This document shows positions 1 through 6,589 of a DNA stretch of 64,000 bases, one piece after another. The position numbers and the translations under genes are program-made. Position 1 is the stretch's first letter; every line of letters begins with the position of its first letter. Under the pieces are notes generated by a model. The model was not told the origin of the DNA. It made no database searches and was given only the letters and a program-made list of their open reading frames with translations. The DNA is from Leifsonia sp. Root112D2 (lineage in GTDB: Bacteria; Actinomycetota; Actinomycetes; Actinomycetales; Microbacteriaceae): NCBI RefSeq assembly GCF_001424905.1, contig NZ_LMCU01000001.1:1543480-1607479 (forward strand), in the 5' to 3' direction.

Positions 1-1
1 T

Positions 2-376
2 CGTGACGCTATCCTGGCAGCCCGGACCGCGAGCGGGAGTGGCACGGTTATCGTGGTGACAGCATCCGAATTCCACCTTGCGAGGGCCTACCTCGACACT
101 GTGGGTTTGCATGCGATACAGCTGATCGCGTCGGAGCTCGCGTTCGACATGAAACGGGGTCCTCACCTCGCCATTCACAATGTCGGCCCGACGAAACTCG
201 CCCGGTTGATTGTTGAACACTACGACCCGAGCCAGGCGGTCCTCTACACGGATTCATCCAGCGACCTACCGCTCGCGACAGTTGCCAAACACACTGTCCT
301 CGTCAATCCCGACCGACGGTCTCGGCGAACCGTGTTGAGCCGCGTGGCCGACGTGTCCCTCGTGTACTGGTCGTGA
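2..376 (+). CDS. HAD-IB family phosphatase, C-terminal part (cut by window start)
   Basis: The frame is open to the first base, so the N-terminus with the DxDxT nucleophile lies outside the window. The visible 124 residues carry three late HAD motifs: VIVVTAS (motif II, Thr/Ser), a Lys in VGPTKLARLIVE (motif III) and YTDSSSDLPLA (motif IV, acidic Mg ligands), followed by VNPDRRSRR, which is typical of the SerB-like HAD-IB subgroup. Such proteins are phosphomonoesterases acting on small phosphorylated metabolites; the substrate cannot be told. It is followed by a 367-bp stretch without a convincing gene. Family call is firm, function generic. Confidence 0.75.
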   Translation, partial: RDAILAARTASGSGTVIVVTASEFHLARAYLDTVGLHAIQLIASELAFDMKRGPHLAIHNVGPTKLARLIVEHYDPSQAVLYTDSSSDLPLATVAKHTVLVNPDRRSRRTVLSRVADVSLVYWS

Positions 377-743
377 GAGTGCACGGGTGGAGTTGTCCTC
401 TTCGGTAATTGCGAACTCGTTGCTCTGGACCAGCACGTCGACGGAGGCTTTGCCCGTCTTATCGGTCTCGCGACGGCTACCACTGCTTTGTAGATGGGAG
501 TTCATGGACATCGTCTCGGGTATCCGCAGCCGAAGGTCGGAACCGAGTACGTCGGTACCGGCAGGCGGCGGGGATCAAAACTGAAGGTCACGTCCCGGGT
601 GCCGTTACATCGCTCGTCGATGAACTTGAACCTTTGTCTCAGAACAGTGTGGCCTCGATTGGGCCTGTGATGGACGAATCGTTGCGGGGAGCGCGAGGGG
701 CGCCGTCCCCTCGCGGCCGGTTTCCGCCGGCCCCCTCCGGGTG
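377..743. other. Intergenic stretch, no supported gene
   Basis: Short frames exist on both strands but none has a ribosome site with consistent codon use. A minus-strand frame across about 266-511 contains SVDVLVQSNEFAITEEDNST, which reads somewhat like real protein, but it overlaps the HAD gene antisense and has no clear start. It may be a decayed gene of the mobile island. Confidence 0.4.
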
Positions 744-1634
744 TTAGGCGTCGAGGTGTTGTCCCTCGTCGTTGTCGGATGTGAGGATCTCGGCGATGGT
801 GTGTGCGGTTTTGAGGACGCGTCCGGCGGTGGATTTGATGAGGTCGGTGTTTGCGTTGCTCCATCCGGCGATGTAGCCGATGCTGTAGCTGCTGGTGTCG
901 ATTCCGAGCATCCCGGCAACAATGTAGGCGACGGATTCAGCCTCGGTTTCCATAAGCCCGCGGTGTTGGGCGTGTTCGGTCATGTCGTCGATGTGCCGGA
1001 GGACGATGTGTGCTGTCTCGTGGATCATGGTCTTTGCGGTGTGCTCGGCTGAGAGTTGGTCGTCGATGACGATGAGGTGGGTTTCGGGGGCGGTGTACCC
1101 GCTTTGTCCTCCGGGGAGACTCTGGTATTCGATTTTCCAGCCGTTAGCGGTCAGGTGGTTGCTGAGGGTATCCACGATCCCGAAGTCGTCCGTCCCGGTA
1201 AGCGGACTGCTGAGGGTGGATATATCGTCTGCTCCCTCGATGGGATCAGTCTGCTCGATGTCGAACACGGTCAGGATTGGGTAGCGGGTGATGGTCTTTT
1301 CGATGTCGTCGCCGTTCTCGTCTTCCTCGATGAGTTTCTGTTGCCGGTATCCGAAGATCCGGATGCCGGTCTCGCCTTTGCGAACCTGGCGGCCTTTGGC
1401 CTGCCAGGCGCGGAATCCGGCGACAGTGGTCGCGTCGGGTCGTTGGGAGAGGATGAGGAGGAGGTTGTTGAGGCTGTAGGCGTGGAACGATTGGGCGAAG
1501 CCGAGGAATCGTTTCCACTGGTCGGTGTTGCGCAATGCGTCGACTTGGTCGGTGATGCTGGCGTGGAGCGCTTCCGCTTGGGCCTTCTTTTCCTCGGCCG
1601 TTTTGCGTGGTGCTCGTGTCGTTGTGTTAGTCAT
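744..1634 (-). CDS. ArdC-type antirestriction protein / ImmA-IrrE-like metalloprotease
   Basis: This 296-residue protein has two parts. Residues about 15-125 match the ArdC-like N-terminal ssDNA-binding domain (FAQSFHAYSLNNLLLILSQRP, then the WQAKGRQVRKGETGIRIF signature). Residues about 150-260 form a zincin-like domain with the HETAH zinc motif at 205-209 and a downstream METEAES glutamate near 231-233. ArdC proteins of plasmids and integrative elements protect incoming DNA from restriction and often have this protease domain. The start ATG begins MTNTTTRAPRK, and no longer start was judged better. Its presence is one reason to regard the left 8 kb as mobile. Confidence 0.85.
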   Translation of the reverse strand: MTNTTTRAPRKTAEEKKAQAEALHASITDQVDALRNTDQWKRFLGFAQSFHAYSLNNLLLILSQRPDATTVAGFRAWQAKGRQVRKGETGIRIFGYRQQKLIEEDENGDDIEKTITRYPILTVFDIEQTDPIEGADDISTLSSPLTGTDDFGIVDTLSNHLTANGWKIEYQSLPGGQSGYTAPETHLIVIDDQLSAEHTAKTMIHETAHIVLRHIDDMTEHAQHRGLMETEAESVAYIVAGMLGIDTSSYSIGYIAGWSNANTDLIKSTAGRVLKTAHTIAEILTSDNDEGQHLDA

Positions 1635-2260
1635 GATCCTTTACTCCCCGTTTGCTTAGCCAAGTGGTTGTGCTTGATACGGGGACCAGATGGCGAAGCG
1701 GAGGAAGCCACCATGAGCGGGGACCTGGGCCGGGTGAAAAGTTTCTGGCGAAATAAGCGACGCCAGGGAGCGCGTCAGAAAGTTTTCATCCCCGGGCCAG
1801 GCAGCGAAGCTGCCGCGTTGGTGGAGGGGGAGTGCAGCCATATGATCAACGCGTCAAGCACAACCACCAGCCCGTCATCGGCCGCGGTGCAAGCGATCAG
1901 CGCTGCTACCCCAATTGCGCATCTGATCCGCGCCTTGGGAACCCGTGACGGAATCACCCTCCTCACCGTGATGCATGTGCGGTCCCTGGTGCTTTCTGAG
2001 CTCATGGACGGCTTGGTGTTCGGCTGCGAATCGTGAAATGGGAGAACCCACGGGGGAGCATCGACCGGTTGTCAGCTTTGCCTGGACTGCTCGTGACATC
2101 CGTCACTGGCCTGTGCCGGGTTGCACCGCTAGCTTTGGTTCGGAGACCAATTCAACGACCGACTCACTCGTGTCCATCGACCACTTCCGGATGGACTTCG
2201 GTAAAACGACGGTCATCCGGGGCGGTTATGTCGGCTGAAGGCTCCGGGTCGTAGCCTGGG
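1635..2260. other. Intergenic stretch between antirestriction gene and repeat
   Basis: About 630 bp. The only frame worth noting is the small plus-strand ORF at 1842-2036, listed separately. No tRNA, strong terminator or repeat was seen. Confidence 0.4.
1842..2036 (+). CDS. Possible small protein, 64 residues, unknown
   Basis: It reads from ATG (MINASSTTTSPSSAAVQA) to TGA, with a purine-rich GGAGGGGGAG block about 12 bases upstream, slightly far for a ribosome site. The first third is Ser/Thr/Ala-rich and the rest is a plausible amphipathic helix (IAHLIRALGTRDGITLL). No family was recognised. The region may equally be non-coding. Confidence 0.22.
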   Translation: MINASSTTTSPSSAAVQAISAATPIAHLIRALGTRDGITLLTVMHVRSLVLSELMDGLVFGCES

Positions 2261-2284
2261 GGAGCCGCCGTTGGCGGCGCTGTG
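2261..2284. repeat. 24-bp direct repeat, copy 1 (contains a 6-bp hairpin)
   Basis: This 24-base sequence recurs exactly and in the same orientation at 3983-4006. Its core is the inverted repeat GCCGCCGTTGGCGGC (6-bp stem, 3-base loop). Copy 1 lies just past the stop of the charged 390-residue gene, and copy 2 lies upstream of that two-gene operon, so the repeats bracket it. Confidence 0.85.
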
Positions 2285-2291
2285 CCTGTCG

Positions 2292-3464
2292 TCAGTTCAA
2301 GCCCGGGCGGCGGCGTAGGTCAGTGCTGCGGGCGGTGATTGGTCCAGTGTTCGGGTCGGCGGCTTTGCGCGTCTGCCCGACAGTCTCTGCGTTCGGGCTC
2401 TCATCGGTTCCAGGTTGGTGTCGGTCGCCCGCCGGGGCGCTGGCGTCGCTGATCGCCGCTCTCGCGGCACCGGCTCTGGGGTGTCGCGTCGCCGCCGATA
2501 CTGCTTTTCGTGCTCGGGCGATGACTTCTGTTTCGATGTCGAGTCCGGGTTTTCCTTGAGCTTGTCTGGCGCGCGAGTCGAGCTCCGCTTCCTCGCGCAG
2601 TTGTGCGCCGTGGCGCTCGAGGTATTTCTTGGCTCGTTCCAGTTCAGCGAATCGGCGCCGGGCGAGGGCGGACGATTTGGACCATTGCTCTAGTAACTCC
2701 GGCGGCGTTGGCTCGTACTCGGTCTTGACTCGCTGACGCTCCTCGAGTGATCGTTTGCGGGAGAAGAAAACGTCGGCGGCGGTAATCTCCTTGCGTCGCA
2801 CGGCCGCGGGAATGGTCTGGACGGATCTTGGCGGCAGGCCGGCCGCCTTCAACCGGTTGATGAGGCGGCGCCTGTCGCGGTTCTCCTGAAGGATCTTGGC
2901 GTACGTGTCGGGATCGGATCGGTACGACCGTTGCAGCTCGGCGCGATGCTCCCGATTCTGGGTCCGCCCGCGTCGCGCATCTTCGCGCCGGGACGTTTCG
3001 TGCTCGTCCCGCCATGCCGCATGAGTCTTCGCCACTGTCTTCTGGTGGCGTTCGTAGTATCGGCGGTTTGACGCTTTGACTTGCTCGGGGTGGCGTTCCC
3101 GGTAGAGCTTGTCATGGCGGCGCTTGCGCTCAGGGTGCCGGGCCGACCATTCTCGTACTCGGTCGCGATCACGTTGTCGTTTTGCCTCGTTTGCGGCCTT
3201 TTTGATGGGTTGAAGCTGCGCGAATCTGTGGCGTGCGAGAGCTGAGCGTTCGGCCCATTCGTTCAACATGCTCAGAGGTGTGGCTTGCTCCAGCTGTTCT
3301 CGCAGCCGTTGCCGCTCCTGGGCGTTACGGTGGCGTTCAAAGAAGTCCGAAGCGGCGAAGTCATCCTCATGGGTACGCAATGCTGGGGCATGATGCACTT
3401 TCGCGACTGGAAGGCCAGCGGCCTCCAGCCGTCGATTCAGCTCCTCAGGACCGAGACCGGTCAC
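2292..3464 (-). CDS. Highly charged protein with two copies of an ~80-residue module; unknown
   Basis: The 390-residue protein is very rich in Arg, Lys and Glu. Residues 9-89 and 202-282 are clearly homologous to each other: LNRRLEAAGLP matches INRLKAAGLP, ASDFF matches AADVFF, and NEWAERSALARHRFAQL matches EQWSKSSALARRRFAEL. The linker (about 95-200) has Tyr/His/Arg-rich repeats such as YRERHPEQVKASNRRYYERH, like those beside HNH nucleases and other DNA-binding proteins, but no HNH or other catalytic motif is visible. The start ATG overlaps the upstream gene's stop by 4 bases, so the two are translationally coupled. DNA binding is an inference from charge. Confidence 0.7.
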   Translation of the reverse strand: MTGLGPEELNRRLEAAGLPVAKVHHAPALRTHEDDFAASDFFERHRNAQERQRLREQLEQATPLSMLNEWAERSALARHRFAQLQPIKKAANEAKRQRDRDRVREWSARHPERKRRHDKLYRERHPEQVKASNRRYYERHQKTVAKTHAAWRDEHETSRREDARRGRTQNREHRAELQRSYRSDPDTYAKILQENRDRRRLINRLKAAGLPPRSVQTIPAAVRRKEITAADVFFSRKRSLEERQRVKTEYEPTPPELLEQWSKSSALARRRFAELERAKKYLERHGAQLREEAELDSRARQAQGKPGLDIETEVIARARKAVSAATRHPRAGAARAAISDASAPAGDRHQPGTDESPNAETVGQTRKAADPNTGPITARSTDLRRRPGLN

Positions 3465-3730
3465 GCCGTCTCGGGCTCCTCCGGCACGAGATCCAGAAGT
3501 GCACGAAAGACCTCTTCGCGATGTGCGGTGGGATTGGTGATCACACGTCCAATCGAGGAACGCAACTCCGCAAGCTCATCCTCCGGAAGATCGCTCAACG
3601 GTTCAATGCACCAATCCACATCCTGTTGAACGGTGTAGCTGGGTTCATCGACATGGACTTCCGGGTAATACATCAGCGCAGCGAGTGCGATTCGCTGCAA
3701 GGCGTCATCGACTTGGTCGCGTTCTGGCAC
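3461..3730 (-). CDS. Small acidic protein, first gene of a two-gene operon; unknown
   Basis: It is 89 residues from a GTG start (MPERDQVDDALQRIALA) with GAGGGG upstream at suitable spacing. It is strongly acidic toward the C-terminus (DLPEDELAELRS, DLVPEEPETA) and predicted helical. No family was recognised. The stop overlaps the next gene's ATG, so a small acidic protein and a large basic one are made together. That pattern is compatible with a complex or an inhibitor-effector pair, but it is only suggestive. Confidence 0.65.
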   Translation of the reverse strand: MPERDQVDDALQRIALAALMYYPEVHVDEPSYTVQQDVDWCIEPLSDLPEDELAELRSSIGRVITNPTAHREEVFRALLDLVPEEPETA

Positions 3731-4197
3731 TGTCAGTTCCCCTCACCGTGGCCCACTTTGCGTACTTCGATCGTATTGCCGACAAGCGGCACCTGGAAAG
3801 GTCTCTCTTCGAGTTGTGGAGAATGCGGTGCGGTTATCCATGGCCAGGTTTCTCGGTCCTGGTCGACGACGAGCCGTGTGCGTGAGCCCGTGTGTCATTG
3901 GGTTCGGTTCAACGACTAGGCCGTAGTCGGAGCGGGCGTCAGGCCAAATCCGTGGGCGTGGTGGGGTCTGGGCGCGGCTAGTGGAGCCGCCGTTGGCGGC
4001 GCTGTGTTTTCTGCATTTTGTTTGTCTTTCCGCCGACCGATCGTAGCTCGTTGCCGGTGTTCCGTGCCGGGCTTTCGCGGCATATCCTCCCTCCGGTCCG
4101 GTATTCCACGGTCCCGTCACTGCTCACCTCTCACTCGCAATCGATCTCTCCGCCGGAAGGCAAACAAAAACGATCGACCATAAGGGGAGTGAGTTTC
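3731..4197. other. Intergenic, upstream region of divergent genes
   Basis: It holds repeat copy 2 (3983-4006) and must contain promoters for the leftward operon starting at 3730 and for the rightward gene at 4198. Frames seen here look like chance. Confidence 0.4.
3983..4006. repeat. 24-bp direct repeat, copy 2
   Basis: This is identical to 2261-2284 over 24 bases. On the plus strand it is followed by TTTT, so this copy could also act as a small terminator for rightward transcription. Flanks of the two copies do not match, so the identity is confined to the 24-mer. Confidence 0.85.
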
Positions 4198-4506
4198 ATG
4201 CGGGTATACGTGATTGATGCGGGAAACAGTGTGCCGGAACAGCGCCGAGGAATCATCGGTATCGATGGGCCCGGAGCACCGACGCTGGGGGAGAAGGTGG
4301 AGTGCATTGAGACGGTGACGCGGCTTGCAGATCAGGGGTGGGCAATCGCCGCCCGGTTGAGCACACCGATCGGTCGGCTCTCCGAGCGCGCAGCGAAGTC
4401 GATGGGCGTTCCCATCCTCGAACTCGAAGGGCTGCAGCGGGATGGAGCCTCTCGGCTCCCTCTGGGGATCCAGCAAATCATTCGGGAGGCGCGCCTGACA
4501 CGGTAG
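4198..4506 (+). CDS. Hypothetical protein, 102 residues
   Basis: It starts at an ATG (MRVYVIDAGNSVPEQRRG) with AAGGGGAG about 8 bases upstream; longer in-frame starts lack a ribosome site. The protein is mixed alpha/beta in appearance, with no membrane segment or cysteine motif. No family was recognised. It stands alone between the repeat-bracketed operon and the SRAP gene. Confidence 0.6.
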   Translation: MRVYVIDAGNSVPEQRRGIIGIDGPGAPTLGEKVECIETVTRLADQGWAIAARLSTPIGRLSERAAKSMGVPILELEGLQRDGASRLPLGIQQIIREARLTR

Positions 4507-4648
4507 CGGCGGGCGCGCGTTCCTGGCCGGCGCTGCGATGTTGCCAATCCGTTGCGAATCGAAGAAGTAGCCGGTTCCCGGGCGTCTGATCAATCAGCGC
4601 GGAGGCGGGGCAGGTGCGTGCGCCGGTGCCGGATCGTATGCTGTGCTC

Positions 4649-5320
4649 ATGTGTGCAAGCTACGGTCTGGGCGGCGGCCCGTATCTCGGTGATGCGGGGA
4701 TGTTCGATCTACGCCCGTTGGATGAGAAGACGAGTCGGGCGGCGTTGCTGCAGTGGATTGAGGAGTTCAGCGGTAAGTCGAAGATCACCAGGCATGACCC
4801 GAAGACCGACACCACGAACTTCAATCCGATCATCCGGCAAGTCGACGAAGCTCGTCAGCTCGACTTTGCCTGGTGGTTCCTCTGGATCGGCGGGCAGATC
4901 CCGAAGTTTGTCACCTTCAACGCGCGCGACGACAAACTCACCAAGGTGAGCTCCTGGGTGAAACCGTTCCAGTATCGACGGGCCCTACTGCCGGCGACTT
5001 GGTACGTGGAGAAAGGCAAGACGTTCGAGCTCAACGGCGGCGAGCTGTTCGCAATGGCGGCCATCTACAACGTCGATGTGATCGACGGGGCACCGATGAT
5101 CTCGTACTCGATGGTGACCCGGGATGCTGTTGGTGAGGCGCTCACGGCCAACGACAGGATGCCGCTGATTCTGCCGAAGTCGATGCACGATGAATGGTTG
5201 AATCCTGACCGTGTCGGGGATGACGAGCTGGTGGAGGCTGCCGTGTCGTCGGCGGATGAGATCTCGGAGATGGTAGCTATTCAGGGTTCCAAGGGCACTA
5301 TGCAGGCGTCCCTGTTCTAG
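4649..5320 (+). CDS. SOS response-associated peptidase-like protein (SRAP, YedK/HMCES family)
   Basis: The SRAP family uses Cys2, freed when the initiator Met is removed, to crosslink to abasic sites in single-stranded DNA. The start was set at the ATG giving MCASYGLG, because the GTG two codons earlier would bury that cysteine. Other signatures are N91 in VTFNARDD, E121 in LLPATWYVEKG (family GFYEW region) and the late DRMPLILP block at 169-176. The residue before DRMP, normally the catalytic His, is Asn here (N168). Length (223 residues) is normal. It lies in a region with a LexA box and other mobile-element genes. Confidence 0.88.
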   Translation: MCASYGLGGGPYLGDAGMFDLRPLDEKTSRAALLQWIEEFSGKSKITRHDPKTDTTNFNPIIRQVDEARQLDFAWWFLWIGGQIPKFVTFNARDDKLTKVSSWVKPFQYRRALLPATWYVEKGKTFELNGGELFAMAAIYNVDVIDGAPMISYSMVTRDAVGEALTANDRMPLILPKSMHDEWLNPDRVGDDELVEAAVSSADEISEMVAIQGSKGTMQASLF

Positions 5321-5690
5321 AGTGGCCAGGTCGCTGGTCCTGAGCTGATCGAGCCCGTGCAGCTTCCGCCTCCCGGTACGCCATCAGCAGTTCGTGCGGA
5401 TCCGGCTCAACGGCCGGCCTGTCAGCGCGAGACGCGGCCAGGTGATGGCGCCACGAGCTGGATGCCAGATGGTAGTCCCAGCCTGCCTCCGCGGCGGCTT
5501 CGATTGTGCGACACCAGCCGACGAGCCGCCGATCAGACTTGCGGCCATGGCCGGTGACCACACGGAACCATACCTCCCGTTTGGGCCCGAACTCGATACG
5601 ACGGATGACAACGTATGCGGTGCGCTCTTGAGGGTCGACCATCTCCCACTCGACTGCCGTGACGCTGAGGATCGGGTGCCAGTTGGCCAT
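5298..5690 (-). CDS. Hypothetical protein, 130 residues, divergent across a LexA box
   Basis: The start was set at the second ATG (MANWHPILSVTAVEW) because GGAGG lies 6 bases upstream of it, inside the slightly longer frame. The N-terminal 90 residues look like a compact beta-rich domain (TAYVVIRRIEFGPKREVWFR) and the C-terminus is helical and Ala/Arg-rich. The gene's 3' end overlaps the SRAP gene tail-to-tail by 23 bases. A LexA-like box sits over its presumed promoter, which suggests damage induction. No family was recognised. Confidence 0.6.
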   Translation of the reverse strand: MANWHPILSVTAVEWEMVDPQERTAYVVIRRIEFGPKREVWFRVVTGHGRKSDRRLVGWCRTIEAAAEAGWDYHLASSSWRHHLAASRADRPAVEPDPHELLMAYREAEAARARSAQDQRPGHSRTGTPA

Positions 5691-5742
5691 GCGATCCTCC
5701 ATCTTGGCGTGTCGCGCCGAGTGTGCTTATAGTCTCTGACTA

Positions 5743-5758
5743 TCGAAGATATGTTCGA
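5743..5758. promoter_or_regulatory. LexA/SOS box
   Basis: TCGAAGATATGTTCGA differs by one base from the palindromic actinobacterial LexA consensus TCGAAC-N4-GTTCGA. It lies between divergent starts at 5690 and 5776, 17 bases before the rightward ATG, and overlaps the likely -35 of the leftward promoter (a TATAAG -10 is visible on the minus strand). It could control both genes. Confidence 0.75.
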
Positions 5759-5775
5759 AGAACCGGAGAGTCAAG

Positions 5776-6036
5776 ATGATCACTCACATCGCCGACATTG
5801 TCACCGTCTGGCTCGATGACGCCGGCACGCCCACCCGCCTCGTCTGGCGTGGAGACCGATATCAGGTCACGGATATCCCGACCCCGCGCGAGGATCTCGT
5901 GATGGGGCTCATGCACCCGCCTCGTGTGGATGGCTGGCGGTTCCAGGGCACGCGCGACGACGGGCAGAGCCTCATCTTTGACGTGCGACTCAACCGGGAT
6001 CGGCAGGAGTGGGAGTTACTCGCCGTCTACGACTGA
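5776..6036 (+). CDS. DUF6504-like small protein, probably SOS-controlled
   Basis: The 86-residue protein begins MITHIADIVTVWLDDAGTP, with a GGAGAG ribosome site. The WRGDRYQVTDIPTPREDL and WRFQGTRDDG segments resemble the small beta-rich DUF6504 family, which in actinobacteria is often found near translesion-polymerase genes; I recall the association but cannot check it here. The LexA box immediately upstream supports a damage-response role. Biochemical function is unknown. Confidence 0.65.
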   Translation: MITHIADIVTVWLDDAGTPTRLVWRGDRYQVTDIPTPREDLVMGLMHPPRVDGWRFQGTRDDGQSLIFDVRLNRDRQEWELLAVYD

Positions 6037-6167
6037 CCAGCAGCCTGGACCAAGGTGCCGCATCCGTCGCACCACCAGGCGCCGACGACCGGCACCATCT
6101 GCTCGAGGCACTGCGGACAGTTCGGTGCGTTCGTCGTTTTTGCGGCTGCGAGAATGCGGAGTCTCAA
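6027..6167 (-). CDS. Possible zinc-ribbon miniprotein, 46 residues
   Basis: Reading the minus strand from a TTG gives a short protein ending in APNCPQCLEQM then GAWWCDGCGTLVQ: two CxxC knuckles 15 residues apart, a textbook zinc-ribbon spacing. It overlaps the end of the DUF6504-like gene by 10 bases tail-to-tail. The start codon is weak (TTG without a clear ribosome site). The four well-placed cysteines argue for a real gene or a gene remnant. Confidence 0.45.
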   Translation of the reverse strand: MRLRILAAAKTTNAPNCPQCLEQMVPVVGAWWCDGCGTLVQAAGQS

Positions 6168-6220
6168 GGTTTTGTGTCGCGAGGCTGGTGAAAATATTCG
6201 TAGTTAAGTGAACAGTCCCG

Positions 6221-6255
6221 CGGCAGGCGGCAGGCGGCAGGCGGCAGGCGGCTGG
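6221..6255. repeat. Tandem 7-bp repeat, CGGCAGG x4 plus one variant
   Basis: There are four perfect copies of CGGCAGG at 6221-6248, then CGGCTGG. It lies at the junction between a resolvase-like fragment and a truncated-looking plus-strand frame, so it may mark a recombination scar or slippage expansion. Confidence 0.85.
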
Positions 6256-6323
6256 TGCTTCGCGTAATCCTTGACGCGCTTGGTGTTGGTGAGTCCGTGG
6301 TCGGTGTAGATCAGGTTCGATCG
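6252..6323 (-). pseudogene. Possible serine-resolvase fragment
   Basis: The minus-strand frame reads RSNLIYTDHGLTNTKR, close to the (I/V)YxDHGLTGTNR segment in the N-terminal catalytic domain of serine resolvases/invertases. Neither the upstream YARVST start nor the following RPGL region is present. If real it is a very short remnant of a transposon or plasmid resolvase. Confidence 0.35.
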
Positions 6324-6527
6324 AACGTCGAGGGCTTCGCCCTCGACGCCAAGGAGGTCAGCAAGCTCATCAGCATCCTTCGTTACCGTTTGAACGAACA
6401 GGTTCGTGAGGCCAACCGCAAGAATCCGATCTTCTCGACTAGCCAGGCCGACGCGCAGGCCGAAGCGCAGGCCAAGGCTCACGCCTCGCTGCGTGTCCTG
6501 CGCGAGTTCGCGAGCTCTTCGCTCTGA
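6255..6527 (+). CDS. Hypothetical protein or gene fragment, 90 residues
   Basis: From about codon 24 on (VEGFALDAKEVSKLISILRYRLNEQ...) codon use is good and the C-terminal part is helical and Ala/Gln-rich (ADAQAEAQAKAHASLRVLREF). A strong hairpin terminator follows the stop by 9 bases, supporting real transcription. The first 23 codons overlap the resolvase-like fragment in antisense, so the gene is probably the 3' part of a longer gene joined to foreign sequence. No family was recognised. Confidence 0.4.
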   Translation: MLRVILDALGVGESVVGVDQVRSNVEGFALDAKEVSKLISILRYRLNEQVREANRKNPIFSTSQADAQAEAQAKAHASLRVLREFASSSL

Positions 6528-6535
6528 CAGCGCCT

Positions 6536-6566
6536 TCCTACCCCTGCCCTCGTGGTGGGGGTAGGA
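6536..6566 (+). terminator. Hairpin terminator after 6255-6527
   Basis: The arms CCTACCCC (6537-6544) and GGGGTAGG (6558-6565) pair perfectly, extended by one T-A pair, with a 13-base loop. No long T-run follows. It sits 9 bases past the TGA. Confidence 0.65.
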
Positions 6567-6589
6567 GTGTGTGGCGACAGTTACAGAAC

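Noticed and set aside
1056..2036. Long plus-strand frame, 326 codons
   Set aside because: Most of it is antisense to the well-supported ArdC-type gene and its translation is Val/Gly-rich low-information sequence; only the last 64 codons were kept as a doubtful small ORF.
3743..4120. 125-codon minus-strand frame upstream of the two-gene operon
   Set aside because: Low-information Arg/Pro/Thr translation that crosses the 24-bp repeat; no start signal.
6385..6410. CGAAC-AG-GTTCG as a second LexA box
   Set aside because: The half-sites are separated by 2 instead of 4 bases and lie inside a probable coding region.
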